Positions 1-8,298 of a stretch of 64,000 nucleotides of DNA are shown piece after piece (the stretch's first letter is position 1; each line of letters starts with the position of its first letter). A program made the position numbers and the translations under genes. Source of the DNA: Shewanella hanedai. Lineage in GTDB: Bacteria > Pseudomonadota > Gammaproteobacteria > Enterobacterales > Shewanellaceae. Below the pieces are notes generated by a model that was not told the origin of the DNA, did no database searches, and worked only from the letters and a program-made list of their open reading frames with translations. The stretch is from contig NZ_VKGK01000029.1 in NCBI RefSeq assembly GCF_007197645.1, positions 1-64,000 of the forward strand, given 5' to 3'.

Positions 1-29
1 ATAGACCAAACTCTCGATCTGCTATTTGC

Positions 30-944
30 TTAATAAAGAGTATTGATAACCCCACCATCGGGCTTGTTCAACACTTGGGATAAGGACGCGGCTTCGCGCG
101 GCCTATCCTTATTTGTTAGCATTCTTTTTAGCCAACCACTTTTTTTATAAAAAGGTTTGACTGCTTTGGTAATTTCTAAAGCAGTACCATTTCCATCATT
201 TACCATTATATCAATATACTCATCATCACCGAGAAAGCCTTTAGTAGAAAAAGCTAAATCTTTGCTTATGGCTTCGATTATTGATTTATCATTGATGTCA
301 GTGTGCAGAACAAGAGCTAAATGTGGTTTTTCACCTTCTCGTACGTAATGAACCTGCCCAAGATATGCTGCTTTAATTTCGCCGTTTCTAGAAGATAAGC
401 TTTTAACTAATGATTCTATTAAGCCGTTGGGGATTTTCGAGGGAGCGCCAATTAAAACCTGCGTTCCAGAAGCAACCATTTTTTCTTCTGGTGTATTAAG
501 GTTACCTTTGATCCATTTAATTTCATCAGGAACAAATGTTTTAACATGTGCTGTTCCAACATTTAGAGCCCAATGAAAATCTGTCCCCATCATTTCTACT
601 ATTGCGTGACCTGGCAGTGCTGCAAAACCTACTTCTCGTTGAGCCCATGAAACAAGCCTTTCTTTTGAGTCGAATAGCATTATGTATTGGTCGCCATCTG
701 ACTCAATTATTATGGGAGAAATTGTATCGTTGTCTCCGGCCCTAGTTTGTTTTTCTTCGTCTGGCGAATCTAAAGTTGGAATGAAAATAGTAGCAGTTAA
801 AAATGCGTTATAAAAAATAGCTTCTTTACTGTTTTTTGTGGCTTCAACATACGCATGATCTAAAGGTGTCATAACAATATTTTTATCCTCAGCGTAGACA
901 ATATTTGAATTTAAAATTGTAAGTAGTAATAGTTGCTTAATCAT
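30..944 (-). CDS. SseB-family protein with signal peptide, integron cassette gene
   Basis: 304 residues. Residues 1-18 look like a cleavable signal peptide ending VYA. The next ~110 residues resemble the SseB N-terminal domain (FYNAFLTATIFIPT at the front) and about residues 165-270 the SseB C-terminal domain, ending near KPFYKKSGWLKRML. Classical SseB is cytoplasmic and of poorly defined role, so an exported form is unusual. The start codon lies 8 bases after an attC-like site and has no clear ribosome binding site, as is common for cassette genes. The last ~30 residues are encoded by a second attC-like site and the sequence beyond it, so the tail is probably not native to the domain. Family call moderately sure; function unknown. 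Confidence 0.7.
   Translation of the reverse strand: MIKQLLLLTILNSNIVYAEDKNIVMTPLDHAYVEATKNSKEAIFYNAFLTATIFIPTLDSPDEEKQTRAGDNDTISPIIIESDGDQYIMLFDSKERLVSWAQREVGFAALPGHAIVEMMGTDFHWALNVGTAHVKTFVPDEIKWIKGNLNTPEEKMVASGTQVLIGAPSKIPNGLIESLVKSLSSRNGEIKAAYLGQVHYVREGEKPHLALVLHTDINDKSIIEAISKDLAFSTKGFLGDDEYIDIMVNDGNGTALEITKAVKPFYKKSGWLKRMLTNKDRPREAASLSQVLNKPDGGVINTLY
66..121 (-). other. attC-like site of the sseB cassette
   Basis: Read on the minus strand the site opens with TGCTAAC (R'') and closes with GTTGAAC (R', fits GTTRRRY). Between them ATAAGGA and TCCTTAT form a stem around a GC-rich loop. The 10-mer GTTAGCATTC at the start of the sseB cassette (957 to 948, minus) is exactly complementary to GAATGCTAAC at the start of this site (124 to 115, minus), as expected if both come from one excised circle. 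The two spacers are unequal (2 and 7 bases) and R'/R'' match only at the core, so the call is moderate. Confidence 0.55.
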
Positions 945-950
945 AATGAA

Positions 951-1029
951 TGCTAACGCCCGCAGCTGCGGGCGGCTTGTAGTGACGAAGGAACGAAAAG
1001 GTGCTCCGACAGCCTGCGCTTGTTATGCC
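951..1029 (-). other. attC recombination site of the lysE cassette
   Basis: On the minus strand it begins GGCATAAC (R'' with one flanking base) and ends GTTAGCA (R'). The inner arms GCGCAGGCTG and CAGCTGCGGGC pair with one unpaired G, the extrahelical base typical of attC. Length is about 78 bp. GGCATAAC is the exact complement of GTTATGCC at the front of the lysE cassette (1686 to 1679), the signature of a mobile cassette whose attC is completed on circularisation. Confidence 0.8.
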
Positions 1030-1042
1030 TTTTGACCATGAC

Positions 1043-1657
1043 TTAAAGCTCAGCAAAGGCTAGCTTTGCACCTAACATGGCAAATGTAGCTGAAAAAGTA
1101 CGTTGTACGTATTTCATGATCTTGGGAGAACTTACAACATATGTACTGACACTGTTAGCTAACAAGCCATAAAAAATGAAAACAAACAACGTCATAGCCA
1201 TGAAAACGACACCTAAAACAAGCATATTTATTAAAGGCGATGCGGCTTGTGCAGGGACAAACTGAGGAAGAAAAGCCAAGAAAAATACTGACAATTTTGG
1301 GTTTAGAATGTTGATAAGAAACCCCTTGGTGCCGACCGCGAGCATACTTGCTCTATCACCGTTATCCTCTAGAACTAATCCGCCAGTTTCTTTCCACATA
1401 CCCCACGCGAGATAGAGTAAATACGCAACACCTACAAACTTTATGATTTGGAATAGTAATGCACTGGTATGGATCACAGCAGCCAATCCCAAGATACAGG
1501 CCAATAGTGAAGGAATGATGCCGGCTGTACACCCTAGCGCTGCAAATGTACTTGCACGAGCGTTCTGAAAAAGGCCTATTGAAATTGTATAAATAACACC
1601 TGTACCGGGAAGTAAAACAACTATGAGGGAGGTAATTAAAAATTCGGTGCTAATCAT
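1043..1657 (-). CDS. LysE/RhtB-family amino-acid exporter
   Basis: 204 residues, the usual length for the family. It carries the N-terminal PGTGVIYTIS segment, which corresponds to the conserved PGP-type motif of LysE/RhtB proteins, and about six hydrophobic membrane segments. Such proteins export amino acids or derivatives across the inner membrane; the substrate cannot be read from sequence. The start is supported by AAGGAG about 6 bases upstream of the ATG. It is the first cassette next to the integron attachment region and is followed by a good attC, so it is best read as a captured gene cassette of about 730 bp. Confidence 0.85.
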   Translation of the reverse strand: MISTEFLITSLIVVLLPGTGVIYTISIGLFQNARASTFAALGCTAGIIPSLLACILGLAAVIHTSALLFQIIKFVGVAYLLYLAWGMWKETGGLVLEDNGDRASMLAVGTKGFLINILNPKLSVFFLAFLPQFVPAQAASPLINMLVLGVVFMAMTLFVFIFYGLLANSVSTYVVSSPKIMKYVQRTFSATFAMLGAKLAFAEL

Positions 1658-1678
1658 ATGGACTCCTTAATTGAGTGA

Positions 1679-1990
1679 GGCATAACAGCTTATTAGCGTG
1701 AATTCCGATAAACACTCTGCTGATATCAATTATCTTACTCGACAAAGTGTTACTTATTCACAACGATTTTAACACCTTACTCGCAACATTTCCGTGAGGC
1801 AATGACAACTTAGTTCGGTGAAACCGAGAACTTAGATAATCGAGAATGATTTTGGGTCGTTATGTAAATATCTGCAGATAGAAAGTGTATATTTTTCAAA
1901 CAGGTAAGATTTTATGAATTTAGAAACCGAGAATTTTGCATTTTACATAACGAGAAGCAATATTGGCATTTGGTAAAATCTGAATTATAA
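1679..1990 (-). other. attI-like junction and integron leader region
   Basis: GTTATGCC (minus, 1686 to 1679) is the R'-type core between the integron leader and the first cassette; the crossover would be after its first G. The ~300 bases up to the LexA box hold no gene and should contain attI and any cassette promoter, which I could not place with confidence. The position between divergent intI and the cassettes is the standard integron layout. Confidence 0.5.
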
Positions 1991-2006
1991 CTGTATATAC
2001 GTACAG
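1991..2006 (+). promoter_or_regulatory. LexA (SOS) box upstream of intI
   Basis: CTGTATATACGTACAG is a full match to CTGT-N8-ACAG, the LexA operator consensus of gammaproteobacteria. It lies 21 bases before the intI start codon. Integron integrases are known to be SOS-controlled through such a box, so the position supports both calls. Confidence 0.8.
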
Positions 2007-2027
2007 CTTCCGAGTGTAGGTTATCAA

Positions 2028-2362
2028 ATGAATAATTCACCATTTTTAGAGTCAGTCCGGACAGAGCTGCGGACTCGACGTTACAGCATAAAAACTGAGA
2101 ATAAAAGACATTAACTTGAACGATAACACTTTATTTATCTTTAGAGGAAAAGGTAAAAAAGATCGATATAGTAAGTCAAGTCGCCAAGCAAGTGAAAGCA
2201 CATACCTTCAGGCATTCATTCGCAACTCAGTTGTTGCAACATGGCTCTGATATTAGAACGGTTCAAGAATTACTTGGCCATACTGATTTAAAAACCACTG
2301 AACTCTATACTCACGTTTTAGGTACACGCTTCAGCCACACAATGAGCCCAATGGATAGATAG
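2028..2362 (+). pseudogene. intI: Integron integrase intI, broken by a large deletion and frameshifts
   Basis: Three pieces of an IntI-type tyrosine recombinase lie in three frames. 2028-2114 encodes the N-terminus (MNNSPFLESVRTELRTRRYS...) and stops. Around 2134-2175 another frame shows FIFRGKGKKDRY, the integrase GKG-KDR segment. From about 2159 to 2362 a third frame gives the C-terminal catalytic part with HTFRHSFATQLL, LLGHTDLKTTELYTHVLG and an MSP ending. The box II HxxR and GH elements and the tyrosine are present, but most of the catalytic and core-binding regions are deleted (IntI is normally about 320 residues). No functional product is expected, so cassette movement would need an integrase in trans. 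Confidence 0.88.
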
Positions 2363-2493
2363 TCTCATTGGTTACTTAAATCAAGTGACGTTAACAGTAT
2401 CAATCATGTTTCTATCATTTAAAAGTTTCAATATGGTTAAATCAAAGCGGATTAATTTAAGCTCCAGCCCTTAAGAGCAGGAGCTTCTCTGCT

Positions 2494-2778
2494 TTAATAC
2501 CGAGCCTCGATTTGCACCATAGGTGGAATTTTATGTGCCCAAGGCTCTACAGATTCTAACTGGGCTGCCAGTGCCAATAATTGGGCTTCGCCGCCATAAG
2601 GGCCTGCGAATTGAACCCCAATAGGCAAACCATCGGCATTCCAGTGCAGTGACACTGACATCGCAGGTAAGCCCGTCATATTGAACAATGCAGTTATGGG
2701 TGATGCCTTAATGACATTCGTCACAAAGCTCTCATATAGCCGAAGGTGATCATGATCTGAACGGCAAACGTGATGAAG
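2494..2778 (-). pseudogene. C-terminal fragment of an amidase-signature enzyme
   Basis: The reading frame is open from a stop at 2779-2781 to 2494 and encodes about 94 residues including ITALFNMTGLPAMSVSL and DGLPIGVQFAGPYGGEAQLL, the typical C-terminal end of amidase-signature hydrolases (GatA and aliphatic amidase relatives, about 450-500 residues). The Ser-Ser-Lys catalytic region is missing, and no earlier part of the gene is seen upstream. It is a remnant of a larger gene lost during rearrangement next to the integron. Confidence 0.8.
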
Positions 2779-2849
2779 TCATCGTGTAGCACTTTCTCAG
2801 ATAAAAAAGGGATTTAAGAGTTAAGTGAATTAAAGTTGCTGTCATTGTA

Positions 2850-2887
2850 AAAACGTACACACGCTATTCTCAGCGTGTGTACGTTTT
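2850..2887. terminator. Perfect 16-bp inverted repeat, possible bidirectional terminator
   Basis: Arms at 2850-2865 and 2872-2887 are perfectly complementary around a 6-base loop. A-rich left and T-rich right flanks would give a U-tract on either strand. It lies in a gene-free stretch between the amidase remnant and the protease, so it may be a leftover terminator. Confidence 0.5.
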
Positions 2888-3328
2888 CAACTTTAAGTTA
2901 GTCAATCTCGATGACTAAAATAGATTTAATTAACCTGCTCCACAGAGGTATATTTGAAACATTTCCCTTCAAACTTTATAAGTAGTAGTTTAGTCGTAAA
3001 TAGCCAGCCAAATTAAATAGATCAAACAGTGAAACCACTCAAAATATAATAACGACCGAGCATGCTATGCTGATTAAAAATCACCCTGTCAAACTTCAAG
3101 CCTCTATTTTTTATCTTTAAAAAATAGATAACTGTCAGTTACTGCCTACAAAACCAAGAAAAGTCATACCGGAATGGGTGTAGACTTTAATACTAGTCAG
3201 TTCAGGATTTCAGTAATAGACGCTTAAACGGCCATTAAAAAAGCACTATAAAATCGATAGTATTTTTTGTACTTTAGAGTTAGCAGTAATAATTTACCCA
3301 GGGTCAAACACCTTGAAACTTTAATGTT

Positions 3329-3416
3329 TTATTTATTGAGTATTTTTGAATATTACCATTACGTTTAATCTCTTATTTATTTAATACTTTTAAATATTGC
3401 CATTATTTTTAATCTC
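3329..3416 (+). repeat. Two 44-bp imperfect tandem repeats before the protease gene
   Basis: Copies at 3329-3372 and 3373-3416 agree at 37 of 44 positions and both end TTTAATCTC. They are AT-rich and end about 40 bases before the protease start codon. The rest of 2782-3458 holds no gene I can support. The repeat could be a duplicated promoter or operator; no known binding motif was recognised. Confidence 0.6.
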
Positions 3417-3458
3417 CATTGTAGAGATTAAAACTTCTGTAAAATCAATGAGGGTTTT

Positions 3459-5939
3459 ATGAATACTAAATACATTAAATATTATCTTGGCTTAGCGGGG
3501 GCATTTCTTTGCTTAAGCGCCCAAGGTGCTCAATCGCCTTTATCCTTATCCCAACCGGACATGTTAAAGCAAGCAGAACTACAAAAAATGCCGCCCTTGG
3601 ATAACACCAAGCTTCGACAACGTGATGCACTAGAGCGAGCAACAAACACTGATAACGTGGTATTAAAATTTGCTGAGCCTATCAAGGTGGCTATCACACC
3701 AAGTGATTGGCAATCGCAACGCCACACTGAAAATGGCAAAACAAGCGATATGTCTGTCTGGAGTACCAAGATTGTCTCTTCAGGTGCATTATCTTTGAAC
3801 TTCGGTTTTAGCGAATATTTTATGCCTGAAGGTGGTTCGTTACATATTTACACACCGAACCATGCTCAAAACATTCGTCCTTTCACTGCAAAGGATAATG
3901 ATGACCACGGTCAACTTTGGACGCCAATGCTAAAAGGCGACACAGTCATCATTGAGGTCAATGTACCAACCAAACAACTAAAACAACTTAAGCTCACACT
4001 CAGTGCCGTTAACCACGGCTATCTGGGAGCAAACCCGAAAGACATCTATGAGACTCTATCAGGTTCTTGTAATGTCGATGTATCCTGTAGTGCTGGAGAT
4101 GAATGGCGAGATCAGATCCGTTCAGCTGCTGCAATTAGTTTAGGAGGCTCTGGATTCTGTTCTGGCGGTGCTTTGAATAACACTGCAAATGATGGACGTG
4201 GATTCTTTCTAACCGCTTTTCACTGTGGCATTAATGCAGGTAACGCAGCTTCATTAGTCACCTATTGGAACTTTGAAAATAGTGTTTGCCGTGCGCCTGA
4301 CAGTGGCGAGAGCGGTGGTCCGGGTGATGGTACTTTAGATCAGTTTAATACTGGTGCTATCTTCCGTGCAGGTCACTCTCCTTCTGACATGACCTTGGTC
4401 GAGCTGGATGATCCATTTGATCCTGGTCATAACGTTTTCCTTGCTGGCTGGAATGCTGCAGATGAAGCCTCAACTTCAGCTGTCGCTATTCATCACCCTA
4501 GTGTCGATGAAAAGCGCATTAGTTTTGAGAATGACGCGACCACAATCACTTCTTATAGCGGCGATGCATCACCAGGAGATGGCACCCATGTTCGTGTCAT
4601 CGATTGGGACTTAGGCACAACTGAACCAGGTTCATCTGGTTCACACCTATTTGATCAAAACAAGCGCGTCATTGGACAGCTCCACGGCGGCGGTGCGGCA
4701 TGTGGTAATGACCAATCTGATTGGTATGGTCGAATTCACACTTCATGGGATGGTGGCGGAACAGCCAGCACCCGTCTAAGCACTTGGCTTGACCCTGAAA
4801 GTACAGGTGAAATGGCCATAGACGGTATGAATGCAACCGATCCTGGAGATAACCAACTTCCAGTCGCGAACATCAATGGCCCATATTTAGGCTTTGTTGA
4901 TACCGCGGTTGATTTCAGCAGCGCAGGTTCTGAAGATGCTGATGGCACTATCGTCAACTTCCTTTGGGGCTTTGGTGATGACAGTGATACCAGTGAACTA
5001 GAGAATCCTTCGCACGTTTATTCTGCTCGCGGAAGCTTTGAAGTATCGCTGAAAGTAACCGATGATGATGGTGCATCAAGAACAGCCTACACTCAAGCAG
5101 CCATTTTCGATCAAGGTCAGGATGAGTTGATTTCAGGCGAGTCTAGAATTGATCTCAGTGCTGAAACCAATGCACCGATTTACTTCTATATGCAAGTTCC
5201 TGCCAATGCCACTAATCTGGAGTTTGTGACAGCTGGAGAGACCGGTGATGCCGATCTGTATGTTAAGCAAGGTTCACTGCCGACATTAAGCGACTATGAT
5301 TGCCGCTCATTCTCTGCAAGCAGTAACGAGACCTGTAGCTTCCCAACACCTGATGCAGATGTTTGGTATGTGATGGTCAATGCTTATGCAGCCTACGATG
5401 GACTGTCGTTGACAGGCACATTTGAAGCCGACGAGACGAATACGCCGCCAGTAGCCAGTTTCGACGCTAGCTTTAATGATGCTGATGGTACCTTTACCAG
5501 CACCAGCACCGATGCTGATGGCGACGTTGTTAGCTGGGCTTGGGATTTCGGAGATGGAAACACAGGCTCTGGAGAAAGCACCACTCACAGCTATGTCAGT
5601 TCAGGAAACTACACAGTTTCTTTAACTGTGACTGACGATGGTGATGCGCAACATACTGCGAGTCAGAGTTACGATGTCACGGTACCAGCAAGCGATATTG
5701 AAGCCTCTATCATTCGCACACTTAAATCACGCAGAGGCACTGTAATGGTTGATCTGTCTTGGGGTGGTGCAAGCGGTGATAAGGTCAGCATTTATCGTGA
5801 TGATGAGATGATTGCAGAAACCAATAACGATGGCCGCTTCCGCGACCGATTTAGAACCAATGCAGACAGTCCGGACAGTGTCGACTACAAGATTTGTGAC
5901 GCTTCTGGTTGTTCTGACACCATGACAGCTAGCTACTAA
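3459..5939 (+). CDS. Secreted lysyl-endopeptidase-type serine protease with PKD and PPC domains
   Basis: 826 residues. A signal peptide (cleavage near AQGA) is followed by a ~180-residue propeptide-like region and a chymotrypsin-fold domain like Lys-C/Achromobacter protease I. Catalytic residues are visible: His in FFLTAFHCG (about 252), Asp in SDMTLVELDD (about 311) and Ser in EPGSSGSHLF (about 392), with many cysteines as in that family. Then come a PKD domain (about 465-548), a pre-peptidase C-terminal (PPC) domain (about 556-650, DADLYVK), a second PKD (about 663-745, WDFGDG) and a ~75-residue C-terminal beta domain. It is likely secreted and degrades protein in the environment. GAGGG lies 6-7 bases before the ATG. 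Confidence 0.9.
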   Translation: MNTKYIKYYLGLAGAFLCLSAQGAQSPLSLSQPDMLKQAELQKMPPLDNTKLRQRDALERATNTDNVVLKFAEPIKVAITPSDWQSQRHTENGKTSDMSVWSTKIVSSGALSLNFGFSEYFMPEGGSLHIYTPNHAQNIRPFTAKDNDDHGQLWTPMLKGDTVIIEVNVPTKQLKQLKLTLSAVNHGYLGANPKDIYETLSGSCNVDVSCSAGDEWRDQIRSAAAISLGGSGFCSGGALNNTANDGRGFFLTAFHCGINAGNAASLVTYWNFENSVCRAPDSGESGGPGDGTLDQFNTGAIFRAGHSPSDMTLVELDDPFDPGHNVFLAGWNAADEASTSAVAIHHPSVDEKRISFENDATTITSYSGDASPGDGTHVRVIDWDLGTTEPGSSGSHLFDQNKRVIGQLHGGGAACGNDQSDWYGRIHTSWDGGGTASTRLSTWLDPESTGEMAIDGMNATDPGDNQLPVANINGPYLGFVDTAVDFSSAGSEDADGTIVNFLWGFGDDSDTSELENPSHVYSARGSFEVSLKVTDDDGASRTAYTQAAIFDQGQDELISGESRIDLSAETNAPIYFYMQVPANATNLEFVTAGETGDADLYVKQGSLPTLSDYDCRSFSASSNETCSFPTPDADVWYVMVNAYAAYDGLSLTGTFEADETNTPPVASFDASFNDADGTFTSTSTDADGDVVSWAWDFGDGNTGSGESTTHSYVSSGNYTVSLTVTDDGDAQHTASQSYDVTVPASDIEASIIRTLKSRRGTVMVDLSWGGASGDKVSIYRDDEMIAETNNDGRFRDRFRTNADSPDSVDYKICDASGCSDTMTASY

Positions 5940-5949
5940 GTTGAATCGA

Positions 5950-5988
5950 AACAAGAGGAAAAGTAACACTTTTCCTCTTGTTCTTTTA
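5950..5988 (+). terminator. Terminator of the secreted protease gene
   Basis: Perfect 15-bp arms (5950-5964 and 5968-5982) around a 3-base loop, followed by CTTTT, directly after the stop codon. Confidence 0.8.
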
Positions 5989-6070
5989 CTCTCAATACAC
6001 TGCAACATCGATTTAGTCAAAATATAGAAACAACAATGACCCACTTCGCCTCATGAAATACTGGTGTGGT

Positions 6071-6271
6071 TCAATCATCAGAAGTATCAACACTAAGCAC
6101 AATATCAAGACGATTTAACATTCTCCATAAGTTGCCATATCCTTTCCAAATCATGTACGTCATTTCACATAACTGCTGACGATAGTAAGCTCTTGTATCT
6201 ATTGAGTCACCATAGGGCCATACTGATGTTCTTATGTGCTGGCCTATCGTGTCACTGCATAACCTCAGTCC
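6071..6271 (-). pseudogene. Open fragment of an unrecognised gene
   Basis: 66 codons are open between two stops, ending at 6073-6071, with protein-like composition: RTSVWPYGDSIDTRAYYRQQ, then CEMTYMIWKGYGNLWRMLNR. No start codon with a ribosome binding site is visible, and I do not recognise the family. It is likely the 3' end of a lost gene, like the other remnants in this region. Coding character is judged only from composition. Confidence 0.35.
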
Positions 6272-6327
6272 TCAGGTTGGCTCAAACTAACTTTAGGTTT
6301 TAACGATTACCTAAAAAGGAAAGCATT

Positions 6328-6444
6328 ATGAGTAAAGGCCAAGACAGTAAGAAAAATGTTAAAAAGAAACCTCTTTTAACAGCGAAAGAAAAGAAAGCTG
6401 CAAAAGCTTCTAAGAAACCAGCAAGCAGTTCAGTCGTTCATTAA
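6328..6444 (+). CDS. Small lysine-rich protein, 38 residues
   Basis: A short reading frame begins MSKGQDSKKNVKKKPLLTAK and continues with a lysine/alanine-rich stretch to SSSVVH. AAAAAGGAAAG lies 5-15 bases before the ATG, a good ribosome binding site. The product is very basic with no membrane segment and could bind nucleic acid, but that is inference from charge alone. I have an impression that similar short KGQDSKK proteins occur in marine gammaproteobacteria, which I cannot confirm here. It stands alone, with the next gene convergent. Confidence 0.6.
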   Translation: MSKGQDSKKNVKKKPLLTAKEKKAAKASKKPASSSVVH

Positions 6445-6481
6445 GCATCCAATGGTCATCGAGTTTTTTCGGTGACCTTAA

Positions 6482-6781
6482 CTACCCAGGTTTAATAATA
6501 CTGTGCTCTGTTGGTGGTGGCGTAATGGTTAACACTTTTAACCCTTTAGGAGACTCAAACCTGTGCCACACACCTTGAGGCACAACTAGAAATTCACCTG
6601 ACAAGAGTTTATTTTTAGATTCAATACCGTCATTTAACAGAACTAAAGTGGTTTCGCCTTCAATAACATGAACCAGCTCATCACCCGCAGGGTGTCTTTC
6701 CCACTCACTGAACCCCGAATAATCCGTGAGGTATATAGCACTTTTATCGAAATCGGTTAGCTTAATAAATGAGTCCTGCAT
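6482..6781 (-). CDS. Small cupin-domain protein
   Basis: 99 residues forming a single conserved cupin barrel. The first cupin motif is in ERHPAGDELVHVIEGE and the second in PQGVWHRFESPKG, with metal-ligand candidates H30, E34 and H38 in the first and a His in the second. Small cupins bind metals or small ligands; no substrate can be assigned. The ribosome binding site is weak (CAACAAATG). The gene is single and flanked by unrelated small genes in the accessory region. Confidence 0.75.
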   Translation of the reverse strand: MQDSFIKLTDFDKSAIYLTDYSGFSEWERHPAGDELVHVIEGETTLVLLNDGIESKNKLLSGEFLVVPQGVWHRFESPKGLKVLTITPPPTEHSIIKPG

Positions 6782-6922
6782 TTGTTGATTCGAAGATTCA
6801 GGCGTTCTATTTTCAAGGCACTTAACCTTATATCAATTACATTAAATATGTTATCAATTCAGAGGCGCTCAAACTTTTCAATTCAAGACGCATTGGTGAA
6901 AGAATGGTTATTCCCTTGTCAG

Positions 6923-7138
6923 TCAATGCAAAGCAGAAGTGGAATGTTTGAGAGCCTCCCGCAGGGCGGGTTTCAAAGCCCTGGATGCTGTGTTGAATGA
7001 TTTAGATATAGAATAACTATTAGCTTCAATCATCCGCCTGGCCTTCAGCGCTTTGAATTCCCGCTGAATGAACAGATACTTAATGTAATTGATATTATTG
7101 AACCCATCCTTGATAGAGATTGCTGACGATTTTTGCAT
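6923..7138 (-). CDS. Uncharacterised small basic protein, 71 residues
   Basis: I do not recognise the product. The reason to keep it is a strong ribosome binding site, GGGGGAG, with the ATG at 7138 about 5 bases downstream; a GTG at 7144 overlaps that site and is less likely. The sequence is mainly helical in character and basic (FIQREFKALKARRMIEANSY), without a signal peptide. It could also be a remnant, since it lies among decayed genes. Confidence 0.4.
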   Translation of the reverse strand: MQKSSAISIKDGFNNINYIKYLFIQREFKALKARRMIEANSYSISKSFNTASRALKPALREALKHSTSALH

Positions 7139-7187
7139 ATTCACTCCCCCATTTAGTCTCGTGGTTTTCCCCTAAGTATCAAGGCAT

Positions 7188-7541
7188 CTAACCTGATCGA
7201 CTACCATTTGGCATTGGCGTTTCTGGCATCGACAGACATGGTTTCAACTTATCGGCATAACCGATATCAAACAACATCCCTTGGGATACTTCTCCTGCCA
7301 TTTTTTGCTCAGGCAGGTTCACAACAAATAGTGCTTGCTTACCTTCAATTTCGAATGGGTTTTCGCGTTCTTGCTTAATGCCAGCAAGTATAGAACGAAC
7401 ATGATCACCAAAATCTACAGTTAATTTCATCAGCTTATTTGATTTTTCAACTTCAGAAACCTTTGTGATCGTGCCCACTCTAATATCCAATTTTTCAAAA
7501 TCGCTGAATGCGATAAGTTCTTTAATTGGGGCATACTCCAT
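7188..7541 (-). CDS. CsaA/YgjH-like tRNA-binding-domain protein
   Basis: 117 residues covering one OB-fold tRNA-binding domain, the kind found at the C-terminus of MetRS and alone in CsaA and YgjH. Markers are FEKLDIRVGTITKV near residue 14, FVVNLPEQKMAGEVSQGM near 73 and the closing MPNGSRSG. CsaA has been described as a secretion-related chaperone and YgjH as a tRNA binder; which role applies here cannot be decided. The upstream 60 bases are a CT-rich low-complexity run on the plus strand, so the ribosome binding site (AGAGAACTGAA) is modest. Confidence 0.8.
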   Translation of the reverse strand: MEYAPIKELIAFSDFEKLDIRVGTITKVSEVEKSNKLMKLTVDFGDHVRSILAGIKQERENPFEIEGKQALFVVNLPEQKMAGEVSQGMLFDIGYADKLKPCLSMPETPMPNGSRSG

Positions 7542-7647
7542 TTCAGTTCTCTCTATTTCTCTTTCTATTTATTTCTATTTCTCTAAAGCATAACGTCGCG
7601 TTAGGCGGCGAAGTCTTGCTCAGCATTTATCACGCTAACGATACAGG

Positions 7648-8013
7648 CTATTTTTTATAAAATTTAAACTCTATCAGGTTATTAGCAGGATCTTTGATGA
7701 TGAACTTACCCGACTCACTATTATCCTCATTTGTTTTTTCATTAGGTGAAAGAACAAAAGGAATATTTTCAAACTCTACTTTATCTGCAATAGCTTGCCA
7801 TTCAACCTTATCTAAAATGACACCGAAATGGTCGATAGATTGCGCTTTCATTGATTCTGTTTCTTGATGAAGTGTTAGTTGATGACCAAAAAAGATAATG
7901 TCTATCCAATCGCCTGTATCTCGGCCTTTTTTGCAGCCAAGAACATTGATATAAAACGCTTCAGCCAAGCGTAAATTAGGAACAACAAAAGATAAATGAA
8001 ATGGATTATTCAA
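7648..8013 (-). CDS. VOC (glyoxalase/bleomycin-resistance fold) protein
   Basis: 121 residues. Paired beta-alpha-beta-beta-beta modules are visible: HLSFVVPNLRLAEAFYINVLG at the N-terminus and DPANNLIEFKFY at the C-terminus. Candidate metal ligands are the first His, the His in IDHFGVIL, and the Glu in LIEFK. Members include dioxygenases, lyases and resistance proteins; no substrate can be assigned. It is read in the same direction as the genes on either side but with a ~105-base gap, so an operon is unproven. Confidence 0.75.
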   Translation of the reverse strand: MNNPFHLSFVVPNLRLAEAFYINVLGCKKGRDTGDWIDIIFFGHQLTLHQETESMKAQSIDHFGVILDKVEWQAIADKVEFENIPFVLSPNEKTNEDNSESGKFIIKDPANNLIEFKFYKK

Positions 8014-8298
8014 TGTAATTCCTTTCTGACCATGCCTATGTGTAAAGCTTCATAATACTCAACCTACACATCCTCTATAGGTAACTCAACAGAAGATGTG
8101 AATTAATACTGACTGAAAGCGTTAGTCTAGCCACCCGTTAGATTGGCTGAAATAGGGACGAAATTTAGGAAGTCAGATAAAGAAAAAATAACCTGGGACT
8201 GGTTATCGCTTTGATAAAAGCAATAACCACGAAGAACACCGAGGCCGCGAAGAAAAGCTTAGGCTAATGTGAATCTGCGGTGCCAGCCATATTAACTA

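Noticed and set aside
7585..7640. GCATAACGTCGCGTTAGGC and nearby GCTAACG resembling further attC ends between the VOC and CsaA-like genes
   Set aside because: The two cores are only 5 bases apart and no matching partner at attC distance was found, nor does either flanking gene show the cassette front/R'' complementarity seen at the integron.
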